Assembly (NCBI RefSeq): GCF_003399645.1
Contig: NZ_NBXD01000030.1
Location: forward strand, 1-64,000
DNA: 64,000 nucleotides
Direction: 5' to 3'
DNA from: Subtercola boreus
Lineage (GTDB): Bacteria > Actinomycetota > Actinomycetes > Actinomycetales > Microbacteriaceae
Under the pieces are notes generated by a model that was given only the letters and a program-made list of their open reading frames with translations, had not been told where the DNA came from and did no database searches. How positions within the stretch are numbered: the stretch's first letter is position 1; the number at the start of each line of letters is the position of its first letter. A program made the translations under genes and the position numbers. Positions 34,829-48,449 of the stretch are shown in pieces.

Positions 34829-35856
34829 CGTGAGACCTCCGTGTGGGTCGGGGCGGGAGCGGCGTGGCTCGCCGCGTGGGATGGTTCATGCGGCGTGTCG
34901 ATGCGCGCGGGGTCGGCGTGCGCGTTCGCCGTCGTCGGATGCGCGGGGTCGAAGACGCCCGTGCGGTACTCCACCGAGTCGGCGGTGAGATTCATGTAGG
35001 CGTCTTCGAGCGAACCCTTCATCGGGGTGAGCTCGTGCAGGACGATTCCGTTGGCTGCGGCCACCTCGCCGACGGCGGCAGAGGTGATGCCGACGATCTC
35101 GAGGGTCTCCCCGTCGACGCTGGTGATGGTGACGTCGGGCGAGTTCAGCAGCCGTGCCATCTCGGCGGCGCGGGGGCTGACGGCTCGAACCGTCGAGGTG
35201 GTTGCGCCGCTGACCAGGTCGGCCACCGGAGCGTCGGCGATCACACGGCCCTTGCCGATCACGATGATGTGGTCGGCGGTCAGTGCCATCTCGCTCATCA
35301 GGTGGCTCGAGAGCAGCACCGTCCGACCCTCGGAGGCGAGGAAGCGCACAAGCTCACGCACCCACACCACTCCCTCGGGGTCGAGGCCGTTGACCGGCTC
35401 GTCGAGGATGAGGGTGGAGGGGTCGCCCAGCATCGCCGCGGCGATACCGAGACGCTGACCCATGCCGAGCGAAAAACCACCGACCCGTTTCTTGGCGACC
35501 GAGTCGAGGCCGGTCATCTCGATGACCTCGCGCACCCGGGATGCCCCGATTCCGTGCGTGGCACCGAGGGCGAGGAGGTGGCTGTAGGCCGAACGGCCCT
35601 GGTGGATCGCCTTGGCGTCGAGCAGCACCCCCACCTCGTGAAGCGGTGCAGTGTGGTCGCGGTAGACCTTGCCGTTGACGGTGACGCCACCGCCGGTCGG
35701 GCGGTCGAGGCCCACGATCATGCGCATCGTGGTCGACTTTCCGGCGCCGTTCGGGCCGAGAAAGCCGGTGACGAGGCCGGGTCTGACGGTGAAGGTCACC
35801 TGGTCGACCGCGGTCTTCTGGCCGTACTTCTTCGTGAGTTCGTGTGCTTCGATCAT
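34825..35856 (-). CDS. ABC transporter ATPase
   Basis: About 343 aa. Walker A GPNGAGKSTTMRM, signature FSLGMGQRLGIA (a variant of LSGGQ), Walker B LILDEPVNGLDP, and H-loop LLSSHLMSEM. The fold ends near residue 300; the last ~45 residues are a His/Ala/Pro-rich tail (HPTTANAHADPARID...) absent from relatives. Drug- or peptide-export subfamily. First gene of the four-gene operon; the upstream region begins with a strong hairpin that separates it from the acyl-CoA oxidase gene. Confidence 0.94.
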   Translation of the reverse strand: MIEAHELTKKYGQKTAVDQVTFTVRPGLVTGFLGPNGAGKSTTMRMIVGLDRPTGGGVTVNGKVYRDHTAPLHEVGVLLDAKAIHQGRSAYSHLLALGATHGIGASRVREVIEMTGLDSVAKKRVGGFSLGMGQRLGIAAAMLGDPSTLILDEPVNGLDPEGVVWVRELVRFLASEGRTVLLSSHLMSEMALTADHIIVIGKGRVIADAPVADLVSGATTSTVRAVSPRAAEMARLLNSPDVTITSVDGETLEIVGITSAAVGEVAAANGIVLHELTPMKGSLEDAYMNLTADSVEYRTGVFDPAHPTTANAHADPARIDTPHEPSHAASHAAPAPTHTEVSR

Positions 35857-35923
35857 GCTTCGACACTACGAGCCGGCCCCACCCCCGGGCATCCGCCCGC
35901 AGACGGGTCTTTGGGTGCCGCGA

Positions 35924-35963
35924 CGGCGGGAGGGGTGGTACCGGGGTACCACCCCTCCCGCCG
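35924..35963 (-). terminator. Perfect 19-bp inverted repeat, strong terminator
   Basis: CGGCGGGAGGGGTGGTACC and its exact complement are separated by 2 nt. It lies 51 bp past the acyl-CoA oxidase stop and 68 bp before the ABC ATPase start; it probably ends the former and insulates the latter. The near-cruciform symmetry could also bind a dimeric regulator of the ABC operon. Confidence 0.75.
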
Positions 35964-35972
35964 CAGGCATCG

Positions 35973-36032
35973 TTCTTCGGGCCCTCCTTCTTCGGGGCCT
36001 CCTTCTTAGGGGCCTACTTCTTCGGGGCCCTC
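35973..36032 (-). repeat. 15-bp tandem repeat spanning a stop codon
   Basis: Four 15-bp units (35973, 35988, 36003, 36018). On the minus strand the frame of the acyl-CoA oxidase reads APKK-stop-APKKEAPKKEGPKN: the stop TAG (36014-36016) occupies the place where the other units have GAG (Glu). Confidence 0.9.
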
Positions 36033-38146
36033 TCGTCGACGGGGGCGTTGCCGCTCGCGCGCAGATCGCGGTAGTAGTCGCGGGCCTCGTTCTGGCGGGC
36101 TGCCTCCTGGCCGGAGGCGATGGGCGCCCGAACGTGCTCGGGTCCGTAGCCGAAGGCGTCGACAAGGTCGACAGCGTGCGGGCGGAGCCGGGCGGTGAGG
36201 CGCTCGATGTACGCCTGAACGGCGCGGGCGCGGCTCGGCGACAGCCGTCCGTTGATGAGGTACCACGCCGCATGCTTCTCGATGAGGCCGAGCCCGAAGA
36301 GGTCACGCACCCAGGTCAGCACGGCCTTGGTGCCCTCATCGTCGATCTTCGTCAGAGCATCCGTGAAGGCCTCCCACTGGAGCAGCTCGCCGTGCGCCCG
36401 AGCCGCCTCGATCATCGCGTTCTGGTTGGCATTGAAGAGGTCGGCCGCCTTCTTCTTCGAGCCCTTGCCGGCCGCGCGGAGGTTGCCCGCGATCTCGCCG
36501 ACCATCGTCTCGACCCGGTCGGTCAGCAGGGCACGCTGCACTCTCGCCGAACGGAGCTGGCCCACCGACCGAGCGACCGAGCGGCGGTCTGAGACGTTCT
36601 GCGCCAGCCGTCGGAGACCCGAGCCGTTGACGGCCCGGTCGGTGGCCTGCTCGACCGCATACCGCGCGAGGACACCCACGTCGGCCTTCGCAAAGCGTCG
36701 GCTGTAGTCGGTGAGAAGGCGCTTCGCCACGAGCTGCAGCAGCACATGGTTGTCACCCTCGAAGGTGGCGTACACGTCGAGGTCGGCGCGCAGGCTGGTG
36801 AGCCGGTTCTCGGCGAGGAATCCTGCGCCGCCGCACGCCTCGCGGGCCTCCTGCAGTGTGTCGAGCCCGTGCCAGGTCGAGAGCGGCTTGAGCGCGGCGG
36901 CGAGGGTCTCGAGATCTTGGCGGTCGACATCCGTATCGCCTGCGCCCGAGAAGACGCTGTCGAACTTGGTCAGCAGCACCTCGTGGGCGAAGCTGGCCGC
37001 GTACGTCGTCGCGAGCCGGGGAATGAGGCGGCTCTGGTGCTTCTGGTAGTCGAGCAGCACCTCTTCATCGGTGTCGCTGCCGGCGGTGAACTGGCGGCGC
37101 TGGCTGCCGTAGGTGATCGCGATCTTGAGGGCGATCTTCGCCGCAGCGGTGGACGCACCGTCGAGTGAGACGCGGCCCTGCACGAGGGTGCCGAGCATGG
37201 TGAAGAAGCGGCGCCCGGGGCTCGAGATCGACGAGGTATAGGTGCCGTCGGCAGCGACATCACCGTAGCGGTTGAGCAGGTTGAGCCGCGGAACGCGAAC
37301 GTGGTCGAAGTGCAGGCGGCCGTTGTCGATGCCGTTGAGGCCGCCCTTCAGCCCGTCGTCCTCGCCGCCGACACCGTCGAGGAACGTTCCGTCAGCGGAA
37401 CGGATCGGCACGTAGAACGCATGAACGCCGTGGTTCACGCCCGCGGTGATGAGTTGGGCGAACACCACGGCAGCGGTGCCGTCGACCGCCGCGTTGCCGA
37501 GGTAGTCCTTCCACGCTCCGCGGAAGGGGGTGTGGATGATGAACTGCTCGGTCTCGGAGTCGTACGTCGCCGTCGTTCCGATGCTCGCCACGTCAGAACC
37601 GTGGCCCGTCTCGGTCATCGCGAACGCCCCCGGAACCTCGAGGCTCATGATGCTCGGCAGGAACGTGTCGTGGTGGTACTCGGTTCCGAGGTGCAGCACG
37701 GCGGCTCCGAACAGGCCCCACTGCACGCCCGACTTGATCTGCAGCGACGGGTCGGCGGTGACGAGTTCTTCGAAGCCCGCGATGTTGCCGCCGTGGTCGT
37801 CCTGCCCGCCGAGGCGCTTCGGAAAGGCCTTGTTCACGGCGCCCTCCTTCACCAGCAGGTGCAGCTGGCCGAGAGTGGTCTTGCGGTGCTCGGCAGTGCT
37901 CTGGCCTTCGATGCGCTGCATCTCAGGGCGGGCAGTGACGGCCCGAGACTCGAGGCGGGCCTCAGCCCAGGTGCCGAGGAGGTAGTGGCTCAGCCAGTCG
38001 ATGTCGATCCGCGGCTCAGCCGGCTTCGGGGAGGCATCCTTCGAAGACGACCGCTTCGGAGTGACGACCTTCTTCAGCACCGGTGCCGGCGGCGCGTCGG
38101 CGGATGTCGAAGTAGTGGGAGTCTCGGTAACAGCTGTGGTGACCAT
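36014..38146 (-). CDS. Acyl-CoA oxidase/dehydrogenase
   Basis: About 710 aa, longer than simple acyl-CoA dehydrogenases (~390) and matching the acyl-CoA oxidase type. FAD and substrate motifs: AMTETGHGSDVASIGTTA, the FFTMLGTLVQGRVSLDGAS region, EACGGAGFLAEN, and YATFEGDNHVLLQ holding the probable catalytic Glu. A two-domain C-terminal extension follows. Oxidises acyl-CoA to the 2-enoyl form, passing electrons to oxygen. The N-terminal ~45 residues are Thr/Pro/Lys-rich and disordered; the C-terminus ends in RAPKK, cut from a repeated Lys-Pro tail by a stop within the repeat. Stand-alone gene. Confidence 0.93.
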   Translation of the reverse strand: MVTTAVTETPTTSTSADAPPAPVLKKVVTPKRSSSKDASPKPAEPRIDIDWLSHYLLGTWAEARLESRAVTARPEMQRIEGQSTAEHRKTTLGQLHLLVKEGAVNKAFPKRLGGQDDHGGNIAGFEELVTADPSLQIKSGVQWGLFGAAVLHLGTEYHHDTFLPSIMSLEVPGAFAMTETGHGSDVASIGTTATYDSETEQFIIHTPFRGAWKDYLGNAAVDGTAAVVFAQLITAGVNHGVHAFYVPIRSADGTFLDGVGGEDDGLKGGLNGIDNGRLHFDHVRVPRLNLLNRYGDVAADGTYTSSISSPGRRFFTMLGTLVQGRVSLDGASTAAAKIALKIAITYGSQRRQFTAGSDTDEEVLLDYQKHQSRLIPRLATTYAASFAHEVLLTKFDSVFSGAGDTDVDRQDLETLAAALKPLSTWHGLDTLQEAREACGGAGFLAENRLTSLRADLDVYATFEGDNHVLLQLVAKRLLTDYSRRFAKADVGVLARYAVEQATDRAVNGSGLRRLAQNVSDRRSVARSVGQLRSARVQRALLTDRVETMVGEIAGNLRAAGKGSKKKAADLFNANQNAMIEAARAHGELLQWEAFTDALTKIDDEGTKAVLTWVRDLFGLGLIEKHAAWYLINGRLSPSRARAVQAYIERLTARLRPHAVDLVDAFGYGPEHVRAPIASGQEAARQNEARDYYRDLRASGNAPVDERAPKK

Positions 38147-38351
38147 CGGGGGCCTTCATCTCTCGCGTCGTTGCATGTGCTCGCGATTTCACGATAGGAG
38201 CCCTCCCTCCGGAGCCCAAACAGGCAGTACCGCCCCTACAACCTCGGCGCTTGCCTCCCGCGAACCACCTGCGACAACCTACAACCTCCCCCGCCATCCA
38301 TGTGACACCTGCGACAACCCCCGCCCCTCCCGCCTCCGCGCTCTCAGCGGG

Positions 38352-40406
<2,055 letters not shown>

Positions 40407-40446
40407 GGTTCCAGTCTAGGTTCGACCCCCGACACGCGAACCGAAA

Positions 40447-40488
40447 GGGCCGAGGCTGTGGAGAGAAAGTTCTCCACAGCCCCGGCCC
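40447..40488 (-). terminator. Terminator after the 5'-nucleotidase gene
   Basis: An 18-bp stem with one mismatch (GGGCCGAGGCTGTGGAGA / TCTCCACAGCCCCGGCCC), 6-nt loop, 22 bp beyond the stop at 40510. Confidence 0.88.
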
Positions 40489-40509
40489 TCAGGTGGTGAG
40501 GCCGAGCAC

Positions 40510-42723
40510 TCAGACGGTGCGGCGCCGGCGGGTTGCCACGGCGGCCCCGCCGATGACCAGCGAGAGCAGCGCCAGCACGCCGAGCCCGAGGCTCGCAAAG
40601 CCCGACGCCCCCGTGTTCGCCAGGCTCCCCGTCGCACCCGAGCCCGAGCCCGACCCAGATCCCGAGCCCGAACCGGGAACGGGCACAGCAGTCGCCGTCG
40701 GCACCGGAGTGGGCTCGGGCGTCGGAGTCGCAGCCGCAGCTGTCGCCACCGTCAGCAGCGGTGCCGACGTGCCCGTGCCGGCGATCGACAGCCCGATCAC
40801 GTCGCCGACCTGAGCGGTTGCCGGCACCGTGAAGGTGACGGATGCCCGGCCGACCTCATCGGTCGTGTCGACGATCGACGGGTCGATCGTTCCCGTGCCG
40901 ATCACGACACCGTTCGACGTCACATCGACGGTCGACGCCGTGGGCTCTCCCGCGCTGAAGAGCAGCGAGGAGAGGTTCGCCGTGATCGTCTGCCCGGCAG
41001 CGATCGCCGTCGCATCGACCGAGCCGTCGTACGAGACGCCCACCGCGCGCTGGGCGTAGTCGGGCGACGCCGTGCTGGTCTGGGCGAAGTAGTCGACCAT
41101 CGACTGCAGGTCGATCTTGCCGGTGTCGGCGACATCCGTTCCCTGGGCCAACGTGAGGAAGTTGTCGCCACCGGATGCGAGGAACGAGTTCACGACGACC
41201 TTCACGCTCGCGTCGGCCGCCAACGGTGAGCCGTTCAGCGAGATCGAGGTGATGTGCGACCCGGCCGCGGCGAGCGGGTCGTACGTGTAAGAGAGCGACT
41301 TCGACAGACCCAGCTTGAGGAACGTACGTGCAGCGGTGGCAGGCTGCCACTGCTCTTCGAGAACCTGCTTGACCTGGGGCGCCGTGAGGTTCAGCGTCAC
41401 CGGGGTGTTCGCGAACGGCTGCACGCTTGCTGCCTCCTTGTAACTGACCGATCCGTCGGCGTCACCGTCTCCGGCGAACGTCAGATCCGTTCTGAGCCCG
41501 CCGGGGTTCATGAACGCCACCTCGGCGCCCGACTCCCGGGTGGAGGCGAGCTGCACATCGGCCACGAAGTTGCCGAGGGTCGACTCGCCGCCGCGGTTCT
41601 CACTGCCGTCGCTCTGATGCGCGCGGTTGAAGTCGGCGGTGATGGTTCCGGTCTCGACGCTGCCCAGCACATCGGCCGTGGCGACCGCTTTGTCGACGAT
41701 GGACTGCACGGCGGGGTCGGCCGGGTAGAGCGGCGCATTGCCATTGGCCGCATCCGTCAGGGGCAGAACCTCCGACGTGATCGACAGCAGCTGCTTGGTC
41801 GAGGGGTCGACCGACAGCGCGAGGTGGCCGAGGTCCATGCTGTACGAACCGGTCTGCAGCACGGGCCGGGTCGCCCCGGGAACGCCCGGTACGGGAGCCT
41901 CGTAGTTGTACAGCTGGTGAGTGTGCGCGCTGATGATCGCGCTCACCTTCGAGTTCACGCCACTGATGATCTTGCCGAACACCGAATCGGATGCCGCAAC
42001 CTCCGGCGTCGCCGCACCCTCGTGCACCAGCAGAACGACGACGTCGGCTTCGCCGTTGGCAGGATCCCCGTCTTTCAGCTCGTCGGCGACGGTGTTGACG
42101 CTCGAGACGATCGGGCCGACAGTGACCGTCGAGAGGCCCGCGGGGCTCACCAGGGAGGGCAGCTCCTCGGTCACGGCTCCGATGAAGCCGACCGCGATGC
42201 CACCGACATCTTTGACGAAGTACTGGTCGAACGCCGGTGCGCCCGTCGCCTTGTCGAAGACGTTGGCGGCGAGGTAGGGGAAGTCGGCTGCGGGCTCCAC
42301 GCGGTTCTCGAGGTCTGCCGCACCCTTGTCGAACTCGTGGTTGCCGACCGACGACACGTCGAGCTTCATCGCGTTCAGCGCGTCGATCGTGGGCTGGTCA
42401 TCCTGAATGAACGACGTGAACGTCGACGCTCCGATGTTGTCTCCGGCCGAGGCGAAGATCGTGTTCGGGTTCGCTTGGCGAAAGCTGTCGACAGCGCCGG
42501 CCAGAACGGCGGCACCGGCGGTGGTGCCACTCGCCTCGAGCCGACCGTGGAAGTCGTTGATGTTCACGATGTCGATGTTCACGGGCGCATCGGCGGCGCT
42601 GGCTGTGTCGACGGATGCTGCACTCAGGCCGACCGCCAGTGTCGCCACCGCGGCCAGCGCTACGACTCGTGGCAGGCGCCGTGGGGAGGATTGCTTGGTG
42701 GACACGGGGCTCTTCGCAGACAC
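40510..42723 (-). CDS. Cell-wall-anchored 5'-nucleotidase (UshA-like)
   Basis: About 737 aa. Signal peptide (RRLPRVVALAAVATLAVGLSA, cut near ASA-ADAP). Metallophosphoesterase domain: NINDFHGRL, SAGDNIG, VGNHEFDKG, AHTHQLY; then a 5'-nucleotidase C-terminal domain with MNPGGLRTDL and the nucleotide-binding QPFANT and SGGDNF. A bacterial Ig-like segment, a Pro/Thr and Gly-Ser linker and a sorting signal follow: LANTG, hydrophobic helix, RRRR. LAxTG is the class E sortase motif. It degrades extracellular nucleotides. GTG 42723 gives a normal signal peptide; the codon at 42798 would add a poorly fitting leader. Confidence 0.93.
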   Translation of the reverse strand: MSAKSPVSTKQSSPRRLPRVVALAAVATLAVGLSAASVDTASAADAPVNIDIVNINDFHGRLEASGTTAGAAVLAGAVDSFRQANPNTIFASAGDNIGASTFTSFIQDDQPTIDALNAMKLDVSSVGNHEFDKGAADLENRVEPAADFPYLAANVFDKATGAPAFDQYFVKDVGGIAVGFIGAVTEELPSLVSPAGLSTVTVGPIVSSVNTVADELKDGDPANGEADVVVLLVHEGAATPEVAASDSVFGKIISGVNSKVSAIISAHTHQLYNYEAPVPGVPGATRPVLQTGSYSMDLGHLALSVDPSTKQLLSITSEVLPLTDAANGNAPLYPADPAVQSIVDKAVATADVLGSVETGTITADFNRAHQSDGSENRGGESTLGNFVADVQLASTRESGAEVAFMNPGGLRTDLTFAGDGDADGSVSYKEAASVQPFANTPVTLNLTAPQVKQVLEEQWQPATAARTFLKLGLSKSLSYTYDPLAAAGSHITSISLNGSPLAADASVKVVVNSFLASGGDNFLTLAQGTDVADTGKIDLQSMVDYFAQTSTASPDYAQRAVGVSYDGSVDATAIAAGQTITANLSSLLFSAGEPTASTVDVTSNGVVIGTGTIDPSIVDTTDEVGRASVTFTVPATAQVGDVIGLSIAGTGTSAPLLTVATAAAATPTPEPTPVPTATAVPVPGSGSGSGSGSGSGATGSLANTGASGFASLGLGVLALLSLVIGGAAVATRRRRTV

Positions 42724-42870
42724 GGCGCTCTTTCGTTCGTCTCGGGCACCCCTGAACAGGGGCACCCAGAGAACTCTACGGATTGTGTGTCGATTCACAG
42801 AGAACGAGTTTCATCTGTAACGAGATATTCATCTGGATCGCGCGGCGCCCAGCTTCGCAATAATGGGCCC

Positions 42871-43494
42871 ATGGTGATCACCCGCGGCTACGACCGGCTC
42901 GTCAACCTCAGCGACGCTGTCATCGCCATCGCGGTCACGCTGCTCATCCTGCCGCTGGTCGACGATGTTGGCCGGCTCGGAACCCAGTCCCCCGCCGACT
43001 TTCTCGCCGACCAGGGTCTGCAACTCTTTCTGTTCGCGCTCAGTTTCGTCGTGATCGCTCGCTTCTGGCTGCTGCACCACCAGATCTACCGCAACATCGA
43101 CGGCTACACGCTGCCGCTCATCTGGGTCAACTTCGCGTGGCTGCTGTCGATCGTCTTTCTGCCCTTCCCGACGGAACTGCTCGGCCGCGGCAGCAGCATC
43201 GACCGAACGGCGGCGTCTCTCTACATCGGCACGATGGTGGTGACGTCGCTCACGAGCCTGGTCCAGATGGCGCTGATCATTAGGCGCCCCGAGATGCAGA
43301 TCGAGGCGGTGCGCGACACGCTGCGCCTCACGCCCTCGGTCGTCTCGACGGTGACGATGGCCGTCGCCCTCCTCCTGGCTCTGACGATCCCGGGCGCCGG
43401 GGTCTACCCGCTGCTCCTGCTCATCCTGGGTGGGCGCGTCGAACGGCTGATTGTGCGCCGCCAGAACAGACGCGCCGTCGCGAACGCCGGCTGA
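42871..43494 (+). CDS. TMEM175/DUF1211-family membrane protein
   Basis: About 207 aa, six helices. The first helix RLVNLSDAVIAIAVTLLIL carries a variant of the (F/L)SD signature that lines the pore in bacterial TMEM175 potassium channels; FWLLHHQIYRNIDGY in helix 3 is also typical. Bacterial forms conduct K+ with low selectivity. ATG 42871 gives a nine-residue leader before the first helix. Ends against a large hairpin shared with the DEAD-box helicase gene. Confidence 0.9.
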   Translation: MVITRGYDRLVNLSDAVIAIAVTLLILPLVDDVGRLGTQSPADFLADQGLQLFLFALSFVVIARFWLLHHQIYRNIDGYTLPLIWVNFAWLLSIVFLPFPTELLGRGSSIDRTAASLYIGTMVVTSLTSLVQMALIIRRPEMQIEAVRDTLRLTPSVVSTVTMAVALLLALTIPGAGVYPLLLLILGGRVERLIVRRQNRRAVANAG

Positions 43495-43509
43495 GCCGGA
43501 ACGCGAAAA

Positions 43510-43555
43510 ACGGGCTCCGGATGCCCACCCGAGGGTGAGAGCATCCGGAGCCCGT
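43510..43555. terminator. Bidirectional terminator
   Basis: Perfect 15-bp stem ACGGGCTCCGGATGC / GCATCCGGAGCCCGT with a 16-nt loop that itself contains CCACCC/GGGTG. Sits between the converging TMEM175 and helicase genes. Confidence 0.9.
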
Positions 43556-43571
43556 CTGAGAGTGCTGCGGC

Positions 43572-45992
<2,421 letters not shown>

Positions 45993-46334
45993 GGTACTTT
46001 CCGGGTTGTTTCATTTGCATGGCAAAGCGGTCAATACATTTGCGATTGACTTTTGCTGAACCCGGGCAGTCTTTGGCCGGGGCCGTTTCACATACGTGAT
46101 TGTTCCCGCCCCGCGCTTTCACACCCCTGCACACGTTCGTGCGGTGTTCTTGCGCTTGTGCACTTACTGCCTGACGCATCCATATTGCGTCATGCCTGAC
46201 CAGCGACGAACACTGGCGCACGAAACGAGAAACCGGCCCACCTGACTTACAAACCCATCCGCGCAGCACGCGCGGTGTCAAGAGCCGACCTGCCAACGAT
46301 ACACGGCCGGCCCTCGAAAGTCACGAACCTGGTG
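45993..46334 (-). other. 342-bp intergenic region, probable helicase leader
   Basis: Noticeably less GC-rich than the genes around it. No credible coding frame; the 103-codon frame ending at 45985 is Cys/Arg-rich and lacks a ribosome site. TTGACA occurs at 46274-46279 reading toward the helicase, which would give a ~270-nt 5' untranslated leader as is common for cold-shock helicases, though no good -10 box is spaced behind it. I find no clear terminator hairpin for the YhgE gene's side; its stop is at 46335 with the same orientation. Confidence 0.45.
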
Positions 46335-48449
46335 TCAGGTGGCGAGTCCCGGCTTCGGCGCGGGCCCAGCCAGAGGCTGCGGTCGAGCATCCGAAGCACC
46401 GGCACCAGCACCACCACCGGCCACGCCTGCACCAGCCCCAGCCCCGGCCCCGGCCCCGGCCGCACCCGTCCCGCCCTGCCCGGCCCGCGTCACTGACCGT
46501 GACCCGGTGCGCCGCGACGGCGACCCCACGAGCAACCAGCCCGTACGGATCGGGTTGCGTCGCCCGGCGAGCGCCACGCCGGCGAACAGCAGGCTCAGCA
46601 GCAGCAGACCCGCCAGAACGACCACACTCGTCAAGATCGGCCCGGAGTCACCACCCGTCAGGATCCCCTGCATGCCCGAGACGGCATATGCCAGGGGCGA
46701 GATCGAACTGATGAACTGGAACGGCCCGTTCAGGATCTCGACCGGATAGACACCGGCCGTCGTCGCGATCTGCACCGCGAAGAGAATGAGCGAGATCACC
46801 GTTCCGATGCGCCCGAACGCCAGGCTCAGGAACTGGTGGAACGCCGTGAAGGCCAGCGCGACGAGCAGCGCGAAGCCGAGCGTCGCGGGGAACGCGCCCC
46901 ACGAATCGCCCATGCTGACCTGGAGGAACGCCACCACGACCAGCGCCTGCAGCACCGCGAAGACGGCCGCCCGGCCGAAGGTGCGCAGCACGAGCCGCCC
47001 GGTCGACGCCGAACTCACCAGCAGCGACGGTCTGATCGGCCGGAGGAACAGGAAGATCGCGACCGCGCCCATCCAGAGTCCGGCGGGGATGATCAGAATG
47101 GCGATCACGTTGCCGATACCGCCGACGCTGTTGTCTGTCGACACGTTCACCGCGACGGGATCGGCGGCGACCTTCGCCGACGCCGCCGGATCGGCTGCCG
47201 CGTTCTTCGTGAGCGCATCCGCCCCTGTCTGCAAGCCCGACTGCAGGGTCGTCGCGCCGGTCGTGAGCTGCCCGGCCCCGGCGGCCGACTGCTCGGCACC
47301 GGTCGCGAGCGCTGCGACCCCGTCGGAGAGCTGTGAGGCACCCGAGTTCAGCGCGCCCGAACCCGCGGAGAGCTGTGACGCACCCGAGGCGAGCTGTGAG
47401 ATGCCGGACTGGAGGGCATCCAGACCCGTGGCCGTCTGCGACGAGAGGGTGGACCCTCCCGCGGCAGCCTGGTCGAGCCCGCCCGAAAGCTGTGCGTAGG
47501 TGCCCAGCAGAGTGCTCTTCTGGGTGGGAGTGAGATTGGGGTTGCTGTTGATGGCACCCTGGAGGCCCGACTCGAGCTGGTCGAAGCCGCCCGCGATCTT
47601 CGAGACCCCACCGGTGTAGGTCGAGACACCGTCTGAGAGCTTCGAGAGGTTCCCCGCCTGAGAGTCGAGCGTCTGCACGCCGTCTGCGAGCGAGTCGACG
47701 CCGCCGGTGTACTGGGCGACACCCGAACTGAGAGAAGCTGCACCGGATGCGGCACTGGCCGCTCCCGTCGAGAGCTGGTTGAGGCCATCCGTCAGGGCCT
47801 GGCCACCCGAGGCGAGCTGACCCGCCCCGCTCGCGGCTGTGGAGAGCTGTGTGCCCACTGTTCCGAGCCCGGAGTAGACGCCGGTCAGCACCTGTGAGGT
47901 GATGGTCTCACCGAAGCCGGCCTTCAACGCGGTACCGACGGTGTTGGCGACGATGCCCGTGAGGTACCCGTGCGAATCGTCGGTGGTGATGTCGATCGTG
48001 CTCTGAACGGGTGTGGGGGTGCTGAGCGTGTTGATCTCTGCGGAGAAGTTCTCAGGGATGGTCAGCACCGCATAGTAGGTCCCGTCGGCGAGACCTTTGG
48101 CGGCGTCTTCGCTGTTCGTGACGTTCCAGTCGAAGCCGGTCTGGTTCGGCCCGGTGAGCTCGGTCACCAGGCCCCGTCCGGCGTAGACGGTCGACTGGGT
48201 GCCGTCGGCCGCGGTCGTCGTAAGTAGCTTGTCGTTGTTCACGACCGCTGCCGGCACCCGGTTGAGGTTCTCTGTGACGTTCGAGAACGCTCCGGAGAAG
48301 AGGCCGTTGCCAGCGAGCGGTATCGCGATCACCGCGAGAGCGGCGAGGGCCCAGAGCCAGGCGTGGCGCCGACGGTGCGAACGCACGGGCGAAGGCGTCG
48401 ACGCAGAGCCCGCGGCGGCCGGAGTGGACGGGTCATGGATGATGCTCAT
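46335..48449 (-). CDS. YhgE/Pip-family membrane protein
   Basis: About 704 aa. One N-terminal helix (LWALAALAVIAIPLAGNGLF), a large outside domain, a long stretch (about 205-430) of degenerate 11-residue motifs of the type LSxGxxQLxxG, which form the coiled stalk of this family, then five to six C-terminal helices resembling an ABC-2 permease, and an Ala/Gly tail. Relatives serve phage infection (Pip), type VII-like secretion or lipid export. Its ATG overlaps the stop of the MMPL fusion by 4 bp, so both are made together; the ATPase-like domain of that protein may have once energised this permease. Confidence 0.93.
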   Translation of the reverse strand: MSIIHDPSTPAAAGSASTPSPVRSHRRRHAWLWALAALAVIAIPLAGNGLFSGAFSNVTENLNRVPAAVVNNDKLLTTTAADGTQSTVYAGRGLVTELTGPNQTGFDWNVTNSEDAAKGLADGTYYAVLTIPENFSAEINTLSTPTPVQSTIDITTDDSHGYLTGIVANTVGTALKAGFGETITSQVLTGVYSGLGTVGTQLSTAASGAGQLASGGQALTDGLNQLSTGAASAASGAASLSSGVAQYTGGVDSLADGVQTLDSQAGNLSKLSDGVSTYTGGVSKIAGGFDQLESGLQGAINSNPNLTPTQKSTLLGTYAQLSGGLDQAAAGGSTLSSQTATGLDALQSGISQLASGASQLSAGSGALNSGASQLSDGVAALATGAEQSAAGAGQLTTGATTLQSGLQTGADALTKNAAADPAASAKVAADPVAVNVSTDNSVGGIGNVIAILIIPAGLWMGAVAIFLFLRPIRPSLLVSSASTGRLVLRTFGRAAVFAVLQALVVVAFLQVSMGDSWGAFPATLGFALLVALAFTAFHQFLSLAFGRIGTVISLILFAVQIATTAGVYPVEILNGPFQFISSISPLAYAVSGMQGILTGGDSGPILTSVVVLAGLLLLSLLFAGVALAGRRNPIRTGWLLVGSPSRRTGSRSVTRAGQGGTGAAGAGAGAGAGAGVAGGGAGAGASDARPQPLAGPAPKPGLAT

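Noticed and set aside
34825-34960. His/Pro tail of the ABC ATPase as a metal-binding domain
   Set aside because: Low-complexity and without a spaced motif; simple tails like this are common in this window.
38217-38330. Direct repeats (CACCTGCGACAACC, CTACAACCTC) downstream of RecQ
   Set aside because: Each occurs only twice with different spacing (40 and 43 bp) in C/A-rich DNA; too little to call an element.
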